A stretch of 64,000 nt of DNA from Anastrepha obliqua (Eukaryota; Arthropoda; Insecta; Diptera; Tephritidae). Shown one piece after another: positions 1 through 9,948 of this stretch. Position numbers and translations under genes: made by a program. The notes below the pieces were generated by a model. The model was not told the origin of the DNA. It did no database searches and worked only from the letters and a program-made list of their open reading frames with translations. Positions within the stretch are counted from its first letter, which is position 1. Each line of letters opens with the position of its first letter. The stretch covers positions 36,554,044 through 36,618,043 of the forward strand of contig NC_072897.1 in NCBI RefSeq assembly GCF_027943255.1, in the 5' to 3' direction.

Positions 1-1
1 T

Positions 2-318
2 CTTTTAAATATCGCCTATAAGGTTCTAGCGAACGTATTGGACGAAAGGCTGAAGTCCACCGTCAACCAACTGATTGGACCTTATCAGTGTGGCTTTAGA
101 CGTGGGAAGTCCACTATCGACCAGATACTCACAATACGCCAAGTCTTGGAAAACACCCATGAAAGGAGAATCGACACACATCATATTTTCACCGACTTCA
201 AAGCAGAGTTCGACAGTACGAAAAGGAGTTACCTAGATACCACGATGTCTTGTTTTGATATCCCCGCAGCACTAATATGGCTATGCAAGATGACGTTGCT
301 CAATACCAACAGCGCCAT
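2..318 (+). pseudogene. non-LTR retrotransposon reverse transcriptase fragment
   Basis: The frame is open from the window edge to position 355. It reads as the middle of a non-LTR reverse transcriptase: a stretch beginning LLNIAYKVLANVLDERLK is followed by GPYQCGFRRGKSTIDQI and a degenerate box A region (HHIFTDFKAEFDST, where a working enzyme has FD preceded by a small residue). The clade was not resolved; it looks RTE- or Jockey-like. The 3' half including YADD is absent, and from about 318 minus-strand copia sequence takes over. It is a dead fragment, truncated at the left by the window. Confidence 0.75.
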
Positions 319-319
319 G

Positions 320-1830
320 CAGGCCGTAGTTGAGGGCGCCTTTCACATACCTTAGCACTCGCTTAGCGGCTTTCAAATGTTCTAGACTGTAATTGAAATT
401 GAATTGACTCAAAAACTCACCGCAAATGCAGTGCAGATAAACATCAGAGCGCCTTATAAGTTAGACTCTCATTTCACTGGGCTGGGCTGTTTTCTCCAAT
501 ATGTAATTGAGGTTCATACAAATGTTGTATGTTGTAATGCACTGATCCGTACGCAATCGCGTTAAAATCTCCTCGGCATATTTACATTGCCCTACAAATA
601 CGCTATTTTTTATATCTTGGTGGAATTATAATATATTCCTAAACATGCTTTAACCGGTCAATGTCCTTCCTTTCGAAACTCTCAGCTAGGGACCGCTTCA
701 CTTGCTCATCATTTGACGTCATCAACAAATCATCGACGTAATCGTAATTAGCATTATCTTTTAATTTTTTCTCGTAAAAAATAAACATGGATCACGGTTC
801 AACTGTGTTAAACAATTTAGCCGTAATCTTTTGATTCCATTGGTAACCAGACAAGCGCAGACCATATAAAGATTGTCTAAGTCTGCATATCGGCTTATTA
901 TAGGTTTTTGCCGTATCTGGGCCGCGCCCTGGATGCGTTTTGCCTTCTGACCTTGAGTTGATTAAAACTCCGTTAATGCTACCTTTTTTAGAACCTTCGC
1001 ATACCAAATTCAATTACTTGTTGCTCAAATGGCTCATCGATGTCACTCTTACTGCCGTAAAACAATTCTGTGCAAAATTTTATATCACGATTAATGATTA
1101 TTCGCCGCTTCTCTGGCAACCTATAAGCCTTGGTTTGGTTAGAATACCCAAAAAAAAAAATATTTTTGAGCAAGAGTCGAATTTCCTATTTGCTTTCCCT
1201 TTATCAAAACAAACGCCTTGACACTAAAAGGTTTCATATGCATAACGGTAGGTGTTTTTCCAGTCCAAACCTTAAGTGGTACTTCATCGCTGGGAGATTT
1301 TGTTGGACACCTATTCCTTAAGTAATTGGCTGTATTAACCGCTGCTACCCAGAACACATCAGCGGTAAATTAGCTTGCTTTAACATACACTTAGTCATTT
1401 CTAATAGTGTGCGGTTTTTGCGGTCAGAAACGCCAATCATCTAAATACTTCTGAAAATCACAATTTATATACTCCCTGTCGTCGTAGGATTGCAACGCCT
1501 TCACTCTTCTGCCAGTGAGTATCTCAGCTGAGTTTTTAAATTTCTTGAACATCTCAACCACTTCAGATTTATGCTTGATAAAATAAACATCACTCTATTT
1601 GCAGTAGTCATCTGTAATGGTTACAAAGTATTTAGCCCCAGAGTGAGAACAAGTTCTCATCGATCCGCAAGCGTCTGTATGTACGATCTCAATCAAATCT
1701 GGCGTACGGCGTTCTCTATTATTATGTTTATCGAAACTCTCTTGTGTTTGCCTCTTGCTCATGCAAACTTCAAACGGAGGCATTTGTTCCTATGCATCAA
1801 CTTCAATGCTATGTACCATGCTCGATAATA
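320..1830 (-). pseudogene. decayed Ty1/copia integrase, RT and RNase H remains
   Basis: Several minus-strand frames carry copia pol in the expected order. At 1595-1783 is the integrase core (HTDACGSM ... KYFVTITDDY). At 1139-1357 and 988-1173 is the integrase C-terminal part (NTANYLRNRCPTKSP; FFFGYSNQTKAYRL). At 792-890 is the RT motif LRQSLYGLRLSGYQWNQK, and at 710-745 the catalytic YVDDLL. At 337-395 is HLKAAKRVLRYVKGA, the start of the RNase H linker. The first two-thirds of RT is missing between integrase and LRQSLYGL, and stops and frameshifts are frequent. The element abuts the plus-strand RT fragment at about 318. Confidence 0.8.
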
Positions 1831-2233
1831 ATATAATATTAATGTGGTAACTGGTGAGGGATCTACATTCCCTAACAGCCTTCTCAAAATTTTCTAACTT
1901 GTTGGTTGTTCTCTTCTAATAAAATTGAATACTGAAGGTAGCGTGCTCCCAAGACAGTTACTTAATTTTTCGCTATTTTGACAAGTCTGACGACAGGTCC
2001 AATACAAAACAAATAAAAAGAGGAGAAATTACATGTTTGTAAAAATTCAGTGAATGTCTTAGCAATATTATGAATTTTGGGATTTAAACTAAACAAACTA
2101 ATGAAAACGAATAGAATTTTGTTCAATTTTGAAAGCACATATGAATATAAAGCCGCCAAATGCAGTTTTTTGCGTTTTTATATGGAAGACGCCGCGGCAA
2201 GAAAGTGTGTGTATGTATATAATTACTTCCTCT
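1831..2233. other. unassigned sequence
   Basis: No coding or repeat feature is supported here. By position it should be the decayed span between copia protease and integrase, but no motif confirms it. Confidence 0.4.
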
Positions 2234-2640
2234 TCACAAACAAGTAATTCCCCTCCCTTTTGTTTGTTTACTCTTGGAACCTGAGGACATAGCAAATTCG
2301 GAAGGCGCAACCTTATATTCTATCATCATTGGGGTATAACCATACTCGTTAGCGGCGAATTTGCTCGACAACTCTGTTATAGCCTTCACATGCAAATTTA
2401 TCGTGAAGTGAGTAGAGCAGAAACATAACGAGCAGAGAAGTGGTGAACCGAAGAGGGTTATTGTTAATGTTGTTTGTGGGTTTATTACAGATTCCGATAA
2501 TTCAACTATCGATGTTACCTCTCTGACTTGTTTTATGTTTGTTAGCAAAGTGTTTTTTGCAGTTACGATGCTCATACACAACAATGGCTGACAAAGGTCA
2601 TCAAATGCGTTGTCGCACATGTATTGATTACTCTCTTACC
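2234..2640 (-). pseudogene. possible copia protease-region remnant
   Basis: A 128-residue minus frame starts MCDNAFDDL. In-frame upstream codons read VAFNGLG, a stop, then ESNQY. This resembles the aspartic protease region of copia elements (a DSG motif, then MC plus N and FDDL) with the active site mutated. It lies upstream, in minus orientation, of the copia integrase remains, which fits gene order. The rest of the frame is not recognisable. The assignment is tentative. Confidence 0.35.
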
Positions 2641-3179
2641 CAAGGCCATTGAAGGCTACCTTCATAATACACGGGGTTTTAGTGTTTTAGAAAGTGATAA
2701 ATTTCCACTTCGCAATATTTTAATAATCTGTATTTGTGCACTTTTGTAGGTCCTTAAACTTGATATCATTAAGTAAGCTCTTTATAGAAGCCTTTTCGCT
2801 GATCCTACCGACTGCGCCAATAAAACGAACTTCTAACCCTTAAGAGAGAAAGTATAGAGCATACAATTAAAACAACAAATTAGTACACGTGAGCCGTTTT
2901 CTTCGAAAGTGGGGTAAGCCCATAAAAAAATTGTAAATGAAAAAAATTTATTGCAATGTACTATGAACTTTTTATTTAAAAACTTTTTCCAAAAAAAGAT
3001 CTGTGTTTTTTTCATTATAAATTTTCGTAGTTAATAAAGTTATAAATATACAATGATTACTTTGCAAATGGTGTAAGCCCCCTTTTCTCAAAGACATACT
3101 ACTATTTAGTTAAAAATTTTACTACATAATTTATTTAGTGAAATTTTATATGTGTTGCAACATTGTAAATCACATAAAC
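2641..3179. other. unassigned AT-rich sequence
   Basis: No gene was recognised. Two similar short motifs occur, GAAAGTGGGGTAAGCCC near 2908 and CAAATGGTGTAAGCCC near 3066. A third variant, GAAAGTGGTGTACGTC, lies near 34084 on the far side of the large nested insertion. They may be subterminal repeats of the transposon whose transposase remains lie at 3230-4040. Confidence 0.35.
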
Positions 3180-3229
3180 ATTTTTAGAGTCTCCCGGAAT
3201 TTCGGGCCCAAGAAATTGTTAGTGCTTGA

Positions 3230-4040
3230 ACATGCGATATGAGCACTGGACAAAATAGAAATTTGAAATTGGCTTTAATGTGGCTTAAAGTTTTTCAGTC
3301 TCCCAAGAACTGCGTAGAAATTATCGACCACAAATTCTTATATTCTGGACACTCTTATCTACCAAATGATACCATTATTGTATGCCGCTTATTATTTTTT
3401 TTTTTCATCCATTCGGGAGCATAGGGCGTCGACAAGACTGAGTCTTGTGTTGGTTTCGTTAATTTATTTTGATTTTTGACAGGGTTAGGTGATTAACATG
3501 CCTGTTGTTGCTTAGGAACAACGCCTTCTTACTGTGTAGCGCGCCATCTGGCGCCACTGATGCAATGTGTGATTGTGTCTTTTTCTTTGTTTTTTTGCTT
3601 GTTTTGCAGCCACAATGCAAGTAATGCGCTGACTTTTGTGCAGAAGTGAGGGGTGGAAGGATAAGGTTTTTGGGGTTGAAGAATGAAGGTTTTTTTTTAG
3701 AAACTAGGAAAGTAGGTAAAGTCTGGAAAAGTGCGAGGACCGTGCTTTACGTGGGGATTCGAACCCATAACCTCTGGGATGGCAGGCTAATTCACATACG
3801 CTAGACTACCGAGGCCGCTATTAAACTGTCATAAAATAATGCCGTAAATGTAAACAGTTTATTTTGCATGAAATCTGGTTGAAGATATTTTGGATAAGGG
3901 GAGAATGAGGATTTTATGTCACTACATTTAATGCCCCCACAGTTAAGACGACAGAACTTTCGGAAATATAATATAACGTTCGAAAAACTTACATCATGAC
4001 TATTTTCGAAAACTTGACCATTAACAATTAAATTATATTA
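3230..4040 (+). pseudogene. DNA-transposon transposase fragment with GQNRN motif, split by a SINE
   Basis: Plus-strand codons from 3239 read STGQNRNLKLALMW and later IIDHKFLYSGHSYLPND. These match the order of motifs in the transposase at 47600-47790 (DSCMGQNKN, then NDHKFLEPWHTHMECD). After the SINE, another frame reads EDFMSLHLMPPQLRR, as expected for the C-terminal region of such proteins, although a stop lies just upstream. This is therefore a second, decayed member of the same DDE-like family (comparable to DUF7869-type proteins). The C-terminal assignment is weaker than the GQNRN part. Confidence 0.5.
3394..3813 (-). mobile_element. tRNA-derived SINE
   Basis: Read on the minus strand, the element starts at 3813 with a tRNA-like head: an A-box-like CTCGGTAGTCTAGCG and a B box GGTTCGAATCC (plus 3755-3765). 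A body of about 340 nt follows, ending GACGCCCTATGCTCCCGAAT, GGATG and an A-rich tail (poly-T at plus 3394-3405). Flanks GCCGCTTATT (3384-3393) and GCCGCTATT (3814-3822) form an imperfect target-site duplication. No cloverleaf or anticodon stem good enough for a functional tRNA was seen. It interrupts a transposase pseudogene. The LINE partner is unknown. Confidence 0.7.
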
Positions 4041-4573
4041 ATGGTAAGTGTTGAGTCATGTGCTTGTTAGGCAGGTAAATCAAGCGCCACCTTCTAAATA
4101 AAACAACTGATGCTTAGTGATTGCGCAGAAATCTTTATTAAATTTAAGTTAATTTAATATAGTATACAAAAACAAAGAAATATGCTTACATTTTCGCCCT
4201 TTATTTGGGTAGCACAGTCTCACCTTCTAGATTCACAAAATGAAGTAATACTAAATATGATCAATCGGTTTAAAATAAGCCTATCAGACAAAAAACTAAC
4301 GGCTGCTCCTAAACGCAACGGAACTGCAATATCGCTATATATGTAAATATTATTTTTATTATTGTTTATTAGAGCAATATGAAATATAACATTAATTGAC
4401 AGAGCACAATAGCTACTTAGGCCTACGGTGCTATTGTTTTAAATATTACTTTATATGCTATTGTATTTTACACGTATAGAAAATTGTTAAGCTTTTTAAT
4501 TCGTCGATATTGGTTTAAATGGTATCTTTTATTAAATTGAATATTTTAAGTACATTGTCTACGGTTATGTTTT

Positions 4574-5338
4574 TTAGGAGTTTGGAAGGTTGTGCGGAAT
4601 TGAAGTGGACTTGTCTTTTGGTGGACAGAGCTGGGCAGTTGTCAAGGATGTGTATATAGTATGCTTAGGTTGTTTCTGCAAAATGGACAAGCAGAAGGAG
4701 GTGTGGATGAGAGGAGGTGTTCGTGAGTTAGTTTGGAGTGGCCAATTCTTAGGCGGGTGAAGATACTGGTTTGCGTTTTCGATAGTGTAGATGGGAAAAT
4801 TGATTTTTTGCATTCAGGATTGAGTCCAGGTGTTGTGTTGCTGTAAGTAGAGGTAATCAGTGATAAGCTTGCGGTTGTCTTTTTGCATGAGGGGGTTGAA
4901 CGTGATAATGGGAGAGAGGTGTAAACTTTTGGCTGCAGAGTCGGTATATTCATTTCCAGTAATACCTTTGTGACTTGGGGTCCATATTATTTTTGTTTTA
5001 CCAGTTTTTTTGTTAAATGGTCACGTATTTGGGAGATTCTTTGATTGCTGTTGTGAATATTGTCCATACTCTGGAGGACAGAGAAACTATCGGTGAAGAC
5101 TGCGAACTTGCCTTTTGCATTAGATGCGAGGGTTACTGCCTTCAGAATTGCGAAGGCTTCTGATGAATAGATAGAGCTGTAACTTGGTAGTCGACCACCT
5201 GTTAATAATTTGCCGTTGTTATCAACAACAGCAAAAGTTGTACTGTGGTCGATTTTGGTAAATAATAGGGATCTATTGGCTAAATCTTTCTTGTTGACTA
5301 ATTCATGATACAGCTGTCTAAATGTGTCAGGACTGGTG
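4574..5338 (-). pseudogene. I-like ORF2 RNase H and C-terminal region
   Basis: Minus codons at 5050-5340 read NNGKLLTGGRLPSYSSIYSS, then EAFAILKAV and FAVFTDSFSVLQSM, the RNase H pattern of I-clade elements. The frame shifts to 4953-4642, which reads SIFTRLRIGHSKLTHEHLLS and CPFCRN, the C-terminal zinc-like motif. RNase H would remove element RNA after first-strand synthesis. It is broken by at least one stop and two frameshifts. The 3' UTR and TAA tail follow down to 4351. Confidence 0.75.
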
Positions 5339-7060
5339 TTATTTTTTTTTGAAGAATTGAAGACTGTAATTAATTGAGTTAGGATGTAGGAGCCATGGCG
5401 CCTGGCGACTTACCGTCGAACAAGTTGGAGGTATTTTTATATCCAGGTCATTAAGCTTGGAGATGCAGTTTCGTACGGCGGACTTTATTTTGTAAGTTCC
5501 TTTGTGCATGGAAGCGTTTTTCAAGATATCAAATAGAGGTCTGTTGGTTGTGGTCAATATTTTCGGAATGAGCCTCAAAGTGGCTGTTTTATATCGTTCA
5601 AGGATAAGTGGCAGCCCGGCCTCGGCGAGGACGCATTTAATTGGAGATGATGGGAAGGCGTACACACTTCTGCGTACTGCGGTGTGATAAGGTTTATTAA
5701 GAAATTTAAGATGGGAGCTGGCGCATCCTCCATATATTGGAAGACCGTAGTCTATTATGGATAGAATCAATGACCTGGTTATGTTCACAAGTGTGTTGGT
5801 GTGAATATGTAGGTGTTTTGAGGTAAGGTATTTGATTATGTTAAGTCGGGCTATAAGGTGTTTTTTAGGTAGATACTATGTTCTTTGAATGTGTACTTGG
5901 TATCGAAAATGATGCCCAGTACTTTCAAGTAATTGACATTTTCAATGGTTGTATTCATCGTGTTTACTTGTAGCTGGGGGCGGTTGGATTTTCGACAAAT
6001 GTGTAGAATTTTGCATTTGCCGTGAGCTAAGAGCGCTTCTGAGTATTGTTCCCAGGAGTTAATATCTTCCAGCAATTTCGACAGAGTTCTTCGTATGTTG
6101 TTTATTTCTTTAGATTTTGTATAGAAGGAAGCGTCGTCGGCATATATTCTGAAGTCTAAACTTTTGTGCACGGATGTGGTCTTATTTAACTGTTCAAAGG
6201 CTATAATAAAGAGAACTACGGAAAGGGGCGAGCCCTATAGAATACCGTTTTCAAGTGAGTATATAGGGGGAAAAAAACCCGTTTACTCGTGTATAGAATT
6301 TACGATTGGTGAGGAATGATTTTATGAGATTATATATCTTTGGTCCAACTCCCCAGGATGTTAGCTGTTCGATAACGATGTGGGTGCCGATGCGGTCAAA
6401 GACCTTTTCAAAGTCTGTAGCCAAGATTGTGACGCGGTTTTTTTTTGTTAGGGAGTATGCAATGAAGTGTTGTAGTGGGAGGAGTCCGTCCAGAGTGCCA
6501 TGTTGTTTTTTGAAGGCGATGTTTGTTTGTGACTGATGAGATTTTTTTTGTTATGAACCACATTAGGCGTTTGGCGATCATCCTTTCTAGAGTTTTGCCC
6601 ATGCAGGATAAAAGGGAAATGGATCTGTACCCGTCGGTTTTGTTTATTTGCTTATTGGGTTTTGTTATAGGAATTATTGTGGCTGAAAGCCATGGGTGTG
6701 GGTAGCAGCCATGCTGTAGGATTTTGTTGTAGAGGGATAACAGAGATTGTTTGCAAGAAATGGGCAGGTTGTATAGCATAGGGTTAGGTTGGTATGGCTG
6801 CCGAGGGAGTGAGCACACTTGAACGAAGAAAGATTCGTCCTTTGTGATACCATTATGGAGGAGGTGAGGTGAAAGAGAAGGACCGATGGGATGCAGGGAT
6901 AGGGTAGGATATTCTGTCTCTACCGGGTGACTTGCCTTTGGCGTGTTGCAGGGAAAGTTGTAGTTCTGTTGGACTAAAATCAACTTCTAGGCTTTGTGCA
7001 TCACCTGTTAGTTTATGAGGGTTATGTGATTGGGATAGTATTGATATTTTGCTTGTGATA
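5339..7060 (-). pseudogene. I-like ORF2 reverse transcriptase region
   Basis: Frames 7218-6853, 6983-6408, 6171-5851 and 5788-5339 together carry the RT: GKSPGRDRISYP, SLLSLYNKILQHGCYP, KTDGYRSISLLSCMGKTLE, then the catalytic YADDASFY near 6140 and a C-terminal thumb (SIIDYGLPIYGGCASS). The reading frame is first broken at 6899-6905 by a 114-bp insertion of a LOA 3' tail. Further frameshifts lie near 6400 and 5820. The region around box A/B is degenerate. Confidence 0.8.
6785..6898 (-). mobile_element. LOA-like element, extremely 5'-truncated 3' end
   Basis: These 114 bp match the 3' end of the LOA-like element at 24862-28817, sharing GGTTCGTCCTTTGTGATACCA-type sequence and the terminal AACCTA on the minus strand. 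The 7-bp duplication ATAGGGT flanks it at 6778-6784 and 6899-6905. Removing the insert and one duplication restores the RT reading frame across the junction (SYP then MLYNLP). The net addition of 121 bp shifts the frame. Short, 5'-truncated and target-duplicated is the signature of abortive target-primed reverse transcription. Confidence 0.8.
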
Positions 7061-7064
7061 TAAT

Positions 7065-8270
7065 TTAATGGGAAGTTGCAGTCCATTGCGTAATCTGACC
7101 AAGTTTTTTTGAAGGCGGTGCAATATCCGAAGAGCTGGAAAGTATCTTGTTGTTTGGGAGTTGGATTCTTGTAATGGGAATTGGTGGGATGCCTGTAAGA
7201 GATTTTATGGAGGCCCAAATTTTTTTTGAGGTGGAGGTAGGGTTTATTTTTTTTGTGAATTCTGTGATTGATGATCTTTTGGGAATTTTAACGGATTTTT
7301 TGAACAGTGCTTTAGCTTTTTTGTACTCTATTAAGTTGGGAAGGGAGGAGGTGGATTTGTAAAGCTTTTGGTTATTGGTACGAAGAGTGTTTAAGTCTTT
7401 GTTCCACCATGTTGAATATTTTCTGATGTGTGAGGTGTTACACTGTGGGATAGTTATATTGGCCGCAATTTTGATGGCTTTTGTAATTTTTGATGCATGT
7501 TGGTGGACGTTAGTTACCGAAGTTTCTTTCACAGAGGGATTGATACAGTTGCCAATTGGCGGCGTCTGTTTTAAATTTTGGCGATTTTTTGAGGTTACAT
7601 GGAGGTCAGTTGGTTTGTATTTCACAAAGTATTGGGTAATGATCACTTCCATATAGGTTGTCAAGTACTTGCCCAGTGCACCGAGGATTTAGATTGGCGT
7701 CAACTAGCGTAAGGTCAATGTGTGTGAAAGTGTTGTGTGTGTAGAAAGGTGTGTTGGAGATCCGTCATTTAAGATGATAAGATTTTTTGTTAAGATTATG
7801 TTTTATATCGTTATACCGCGAGGGTTTGGTTTTGGAGAGCCCCATAATGGGATCCAGGCATTGAAATCACCTAGAAGTAGTGTGGAATTGTGGGTGTGGG
7901 ATAGCAGAGGGAAGATATCACTCTCAGAGAATTTTTGACTCGGAGGTATGTAGGTGTTGATTATTGTGAATGGCGGGGAAAGATGGAATTTAATGGCTAT
8001 GGATAAAGGCATGGAATTTTGGAATATTATTCTGTGGGGTATATCGCGCTTGATAAGAATGGCCACTCCTTGCTTATAAGTGTTAGTGCATTGGCTGTTG
8101 TTGAAGTACCCTACGTAGTTTTTTGGTGTGACTGCGTCTTTAATGTGGTGGGGGATATGGGTTGCTAGGAGACATATCAAATGAGGTTTCGTGTCTCTGG
8201 CTAAGAGATCTAGCTCATTGTAATTGTTAAAATATCCTTTGATTTTCCACTGTGCAATTTTAACAGACAT
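7065..8270 (-). pseudogene. I-like ORF2 N-terminal AP endonuclease region
   Basis: The start ATG is at 8268-8270 (MSVKIAQWKIKGYFNNYNEL). The frame runs to 7803 with the endonuclease motifs LLATHIP, INTYIPPS and the catalytic LLGDFNAWIPLWGS. It then moves to the 7664-7065 frame, which holds the linker before RT (CNTSHIRKYSTWWNKDL). The enzyme would nick the target DNA to prime reverse transcription. At least two frameshifts disrupt it. The 5' UTR/spacer just upstream contains the hAT insertion. Confidence 0.8.
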
Positions 8271-8638
8271 TGTTATGGTACATATTGTAGGCTATACAGC
8301 TGTGGTCACCAACCTTTCCTATGTGTTGAGCTACTTTCAAGATTTTGAAATAAACAGCGAGCTACTTGCACAAGCCAACATAAATTAAATAATACACAGT
8401 TATATTCGACATGCAATACATGTATTTATTTTACTAATATACGTTCTATATATTATATAATAAACTTATGACTTATAGTGCTTATACTTATGCATAACTA
8501 CATCCATGTTCACACCTATCAATCGTAACAAAATTTTTTGCAGTCATAATGGCAAATCACAAGCGACTTAAAAAAACAACAAAACAGTAATAATACATTA
8601 TTATATAAATAAAATATGGGCAGATAAAAAGAGCATAT

Positions 8639-9851
8639 TTAATGAGAAGGTTGACATTCTGACTCATCGATAATTTTTTTAATATTTGCAGTATAATTTG
8701 ATACAGTCATTCGAATACAGTTATCCAAATGTATATCTGTAAGCCGATTGCGGTATTTATTTTTAATAAATTTCATATTGGAAAAAGAAGATTCACACAA
8801 ATAAGTTGAACTGAATAACGCTTTCACTTTCAACGCAACACGACATAAAACTGAATACTTATCTTTACTTACTAAAGTCCATATACATTTTGTATTTGAA
8901 CCTAAAGATTTTAAAGTCAAGTCACTTTGAAAAGCAATCAGTTCCATTGTCCAGCAATGTCTTCGCCAAAGTTGTTAGTATCGCGGTTTTTTAGGTTTTG
9001 TTCCCAAAATTCAAGTTTTGTAATAAATGCATTTATATCAGAAATCATTTCCGCTAATTCTTTATTCCTGCTTTGAAGCTGCAAGTTAAGCTCCTTTAAT
9101 TTCTCTGTAATGTCCACAAGAAAACCAAAATCTCTGAGCCAAGTCGAATTTTCCAGTTCAGGAATCGGTTCATCGCGTTCTTTGAAAAATTGGAGTATAG
9201 TAGGCAGAACATCATTGAAACGTTTGAGCACTCGTCCTCTGCTTAACCATCGCACTTCAGAGTGAAGAAGTAGCTCTCCGTATTGACAGTCAATTTCATC
9301 AGCCAAGGTTTTAAATAATCTTCTTTGTAACGTTTGAGCTCTAATCTTGTTCACAATTTTCACCACCAGTTTCATAACGTTGTTCAAGTTTAGAAAATTT
9401 CCACATAATGCTTGCTGTTGTATAATACAGTGGTAACTAAGAAATTGTGGAAAACTTTCATCCTTATGACATAGCGCCACGAGCCCCTTATCACAACCGA
9501 ACATAGCTGGAGCACCGTCAGTTGTCAGGCCTACCATTTTTGATATTGGAATTTTCTCAGAAGAGATGAGATTTTCTAAATGAGAAAACAGCTCTAGCCC
9601 AGTAGAATGTCCTTTGAGTGGAATAAACTTCAAAAGATCTTCTTTAATTGTAAAATCACTAAAAGCCATCCTGACAAATATGGCCATCTGTGAGGTGTCA
9701 ACTACATCTGTTGATTTATCCAGTTGCAGTGAAAAATAAATACAGTTATATAAGTCACTTCTTAACTGTAAAAAAATATCATTGCTCATTACTTCTACTC
9801 GCCTCATCAGTGTATTAGCAGAAAGTTGCATAGATTTTATAGCAGACACTA
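8639..9851 (-). pseudogene. hAT transposase, catalytic and dimerisation part
   Basis: The frame from 9849 resumes with SAIKSMQLSANTLMRRVEVM and runs through YFSLQLDKSTDVVDTSQMAI (first catalytic D), LTTDGAPAMFGCDKG, HCIIQQQALCG and HSEVRWLSRGRVL. A frameshift at about 8940 joins it to the 8947-8639 frame, which ends with the hAT dimerisation motif SSTYLCESSFSNMKFIKNK. The DDE residues appear present, so only the LOA insertion and one frameshift separate it from a full ORF. Positions 8300-8638 hold the 3' UTR and left inverted repeat. Confidence 0.88.
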
Positions 9852-9948
9852 GGTTAGGTTAGGTTATGGTGGTAGTCGGTCTGCACGACCAACTCACTTA
9901 GACCTTACAGGTCCGTTGTGATACCACTGTGCTACACGGGAACCTAAT

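Noticed and set aside
3741..3813. functional tRNA gene
   Set aside because: A and B boxes are present but no acceptable cloverleaf was found, and the sequence continues into a SINE body with A-rich tail.
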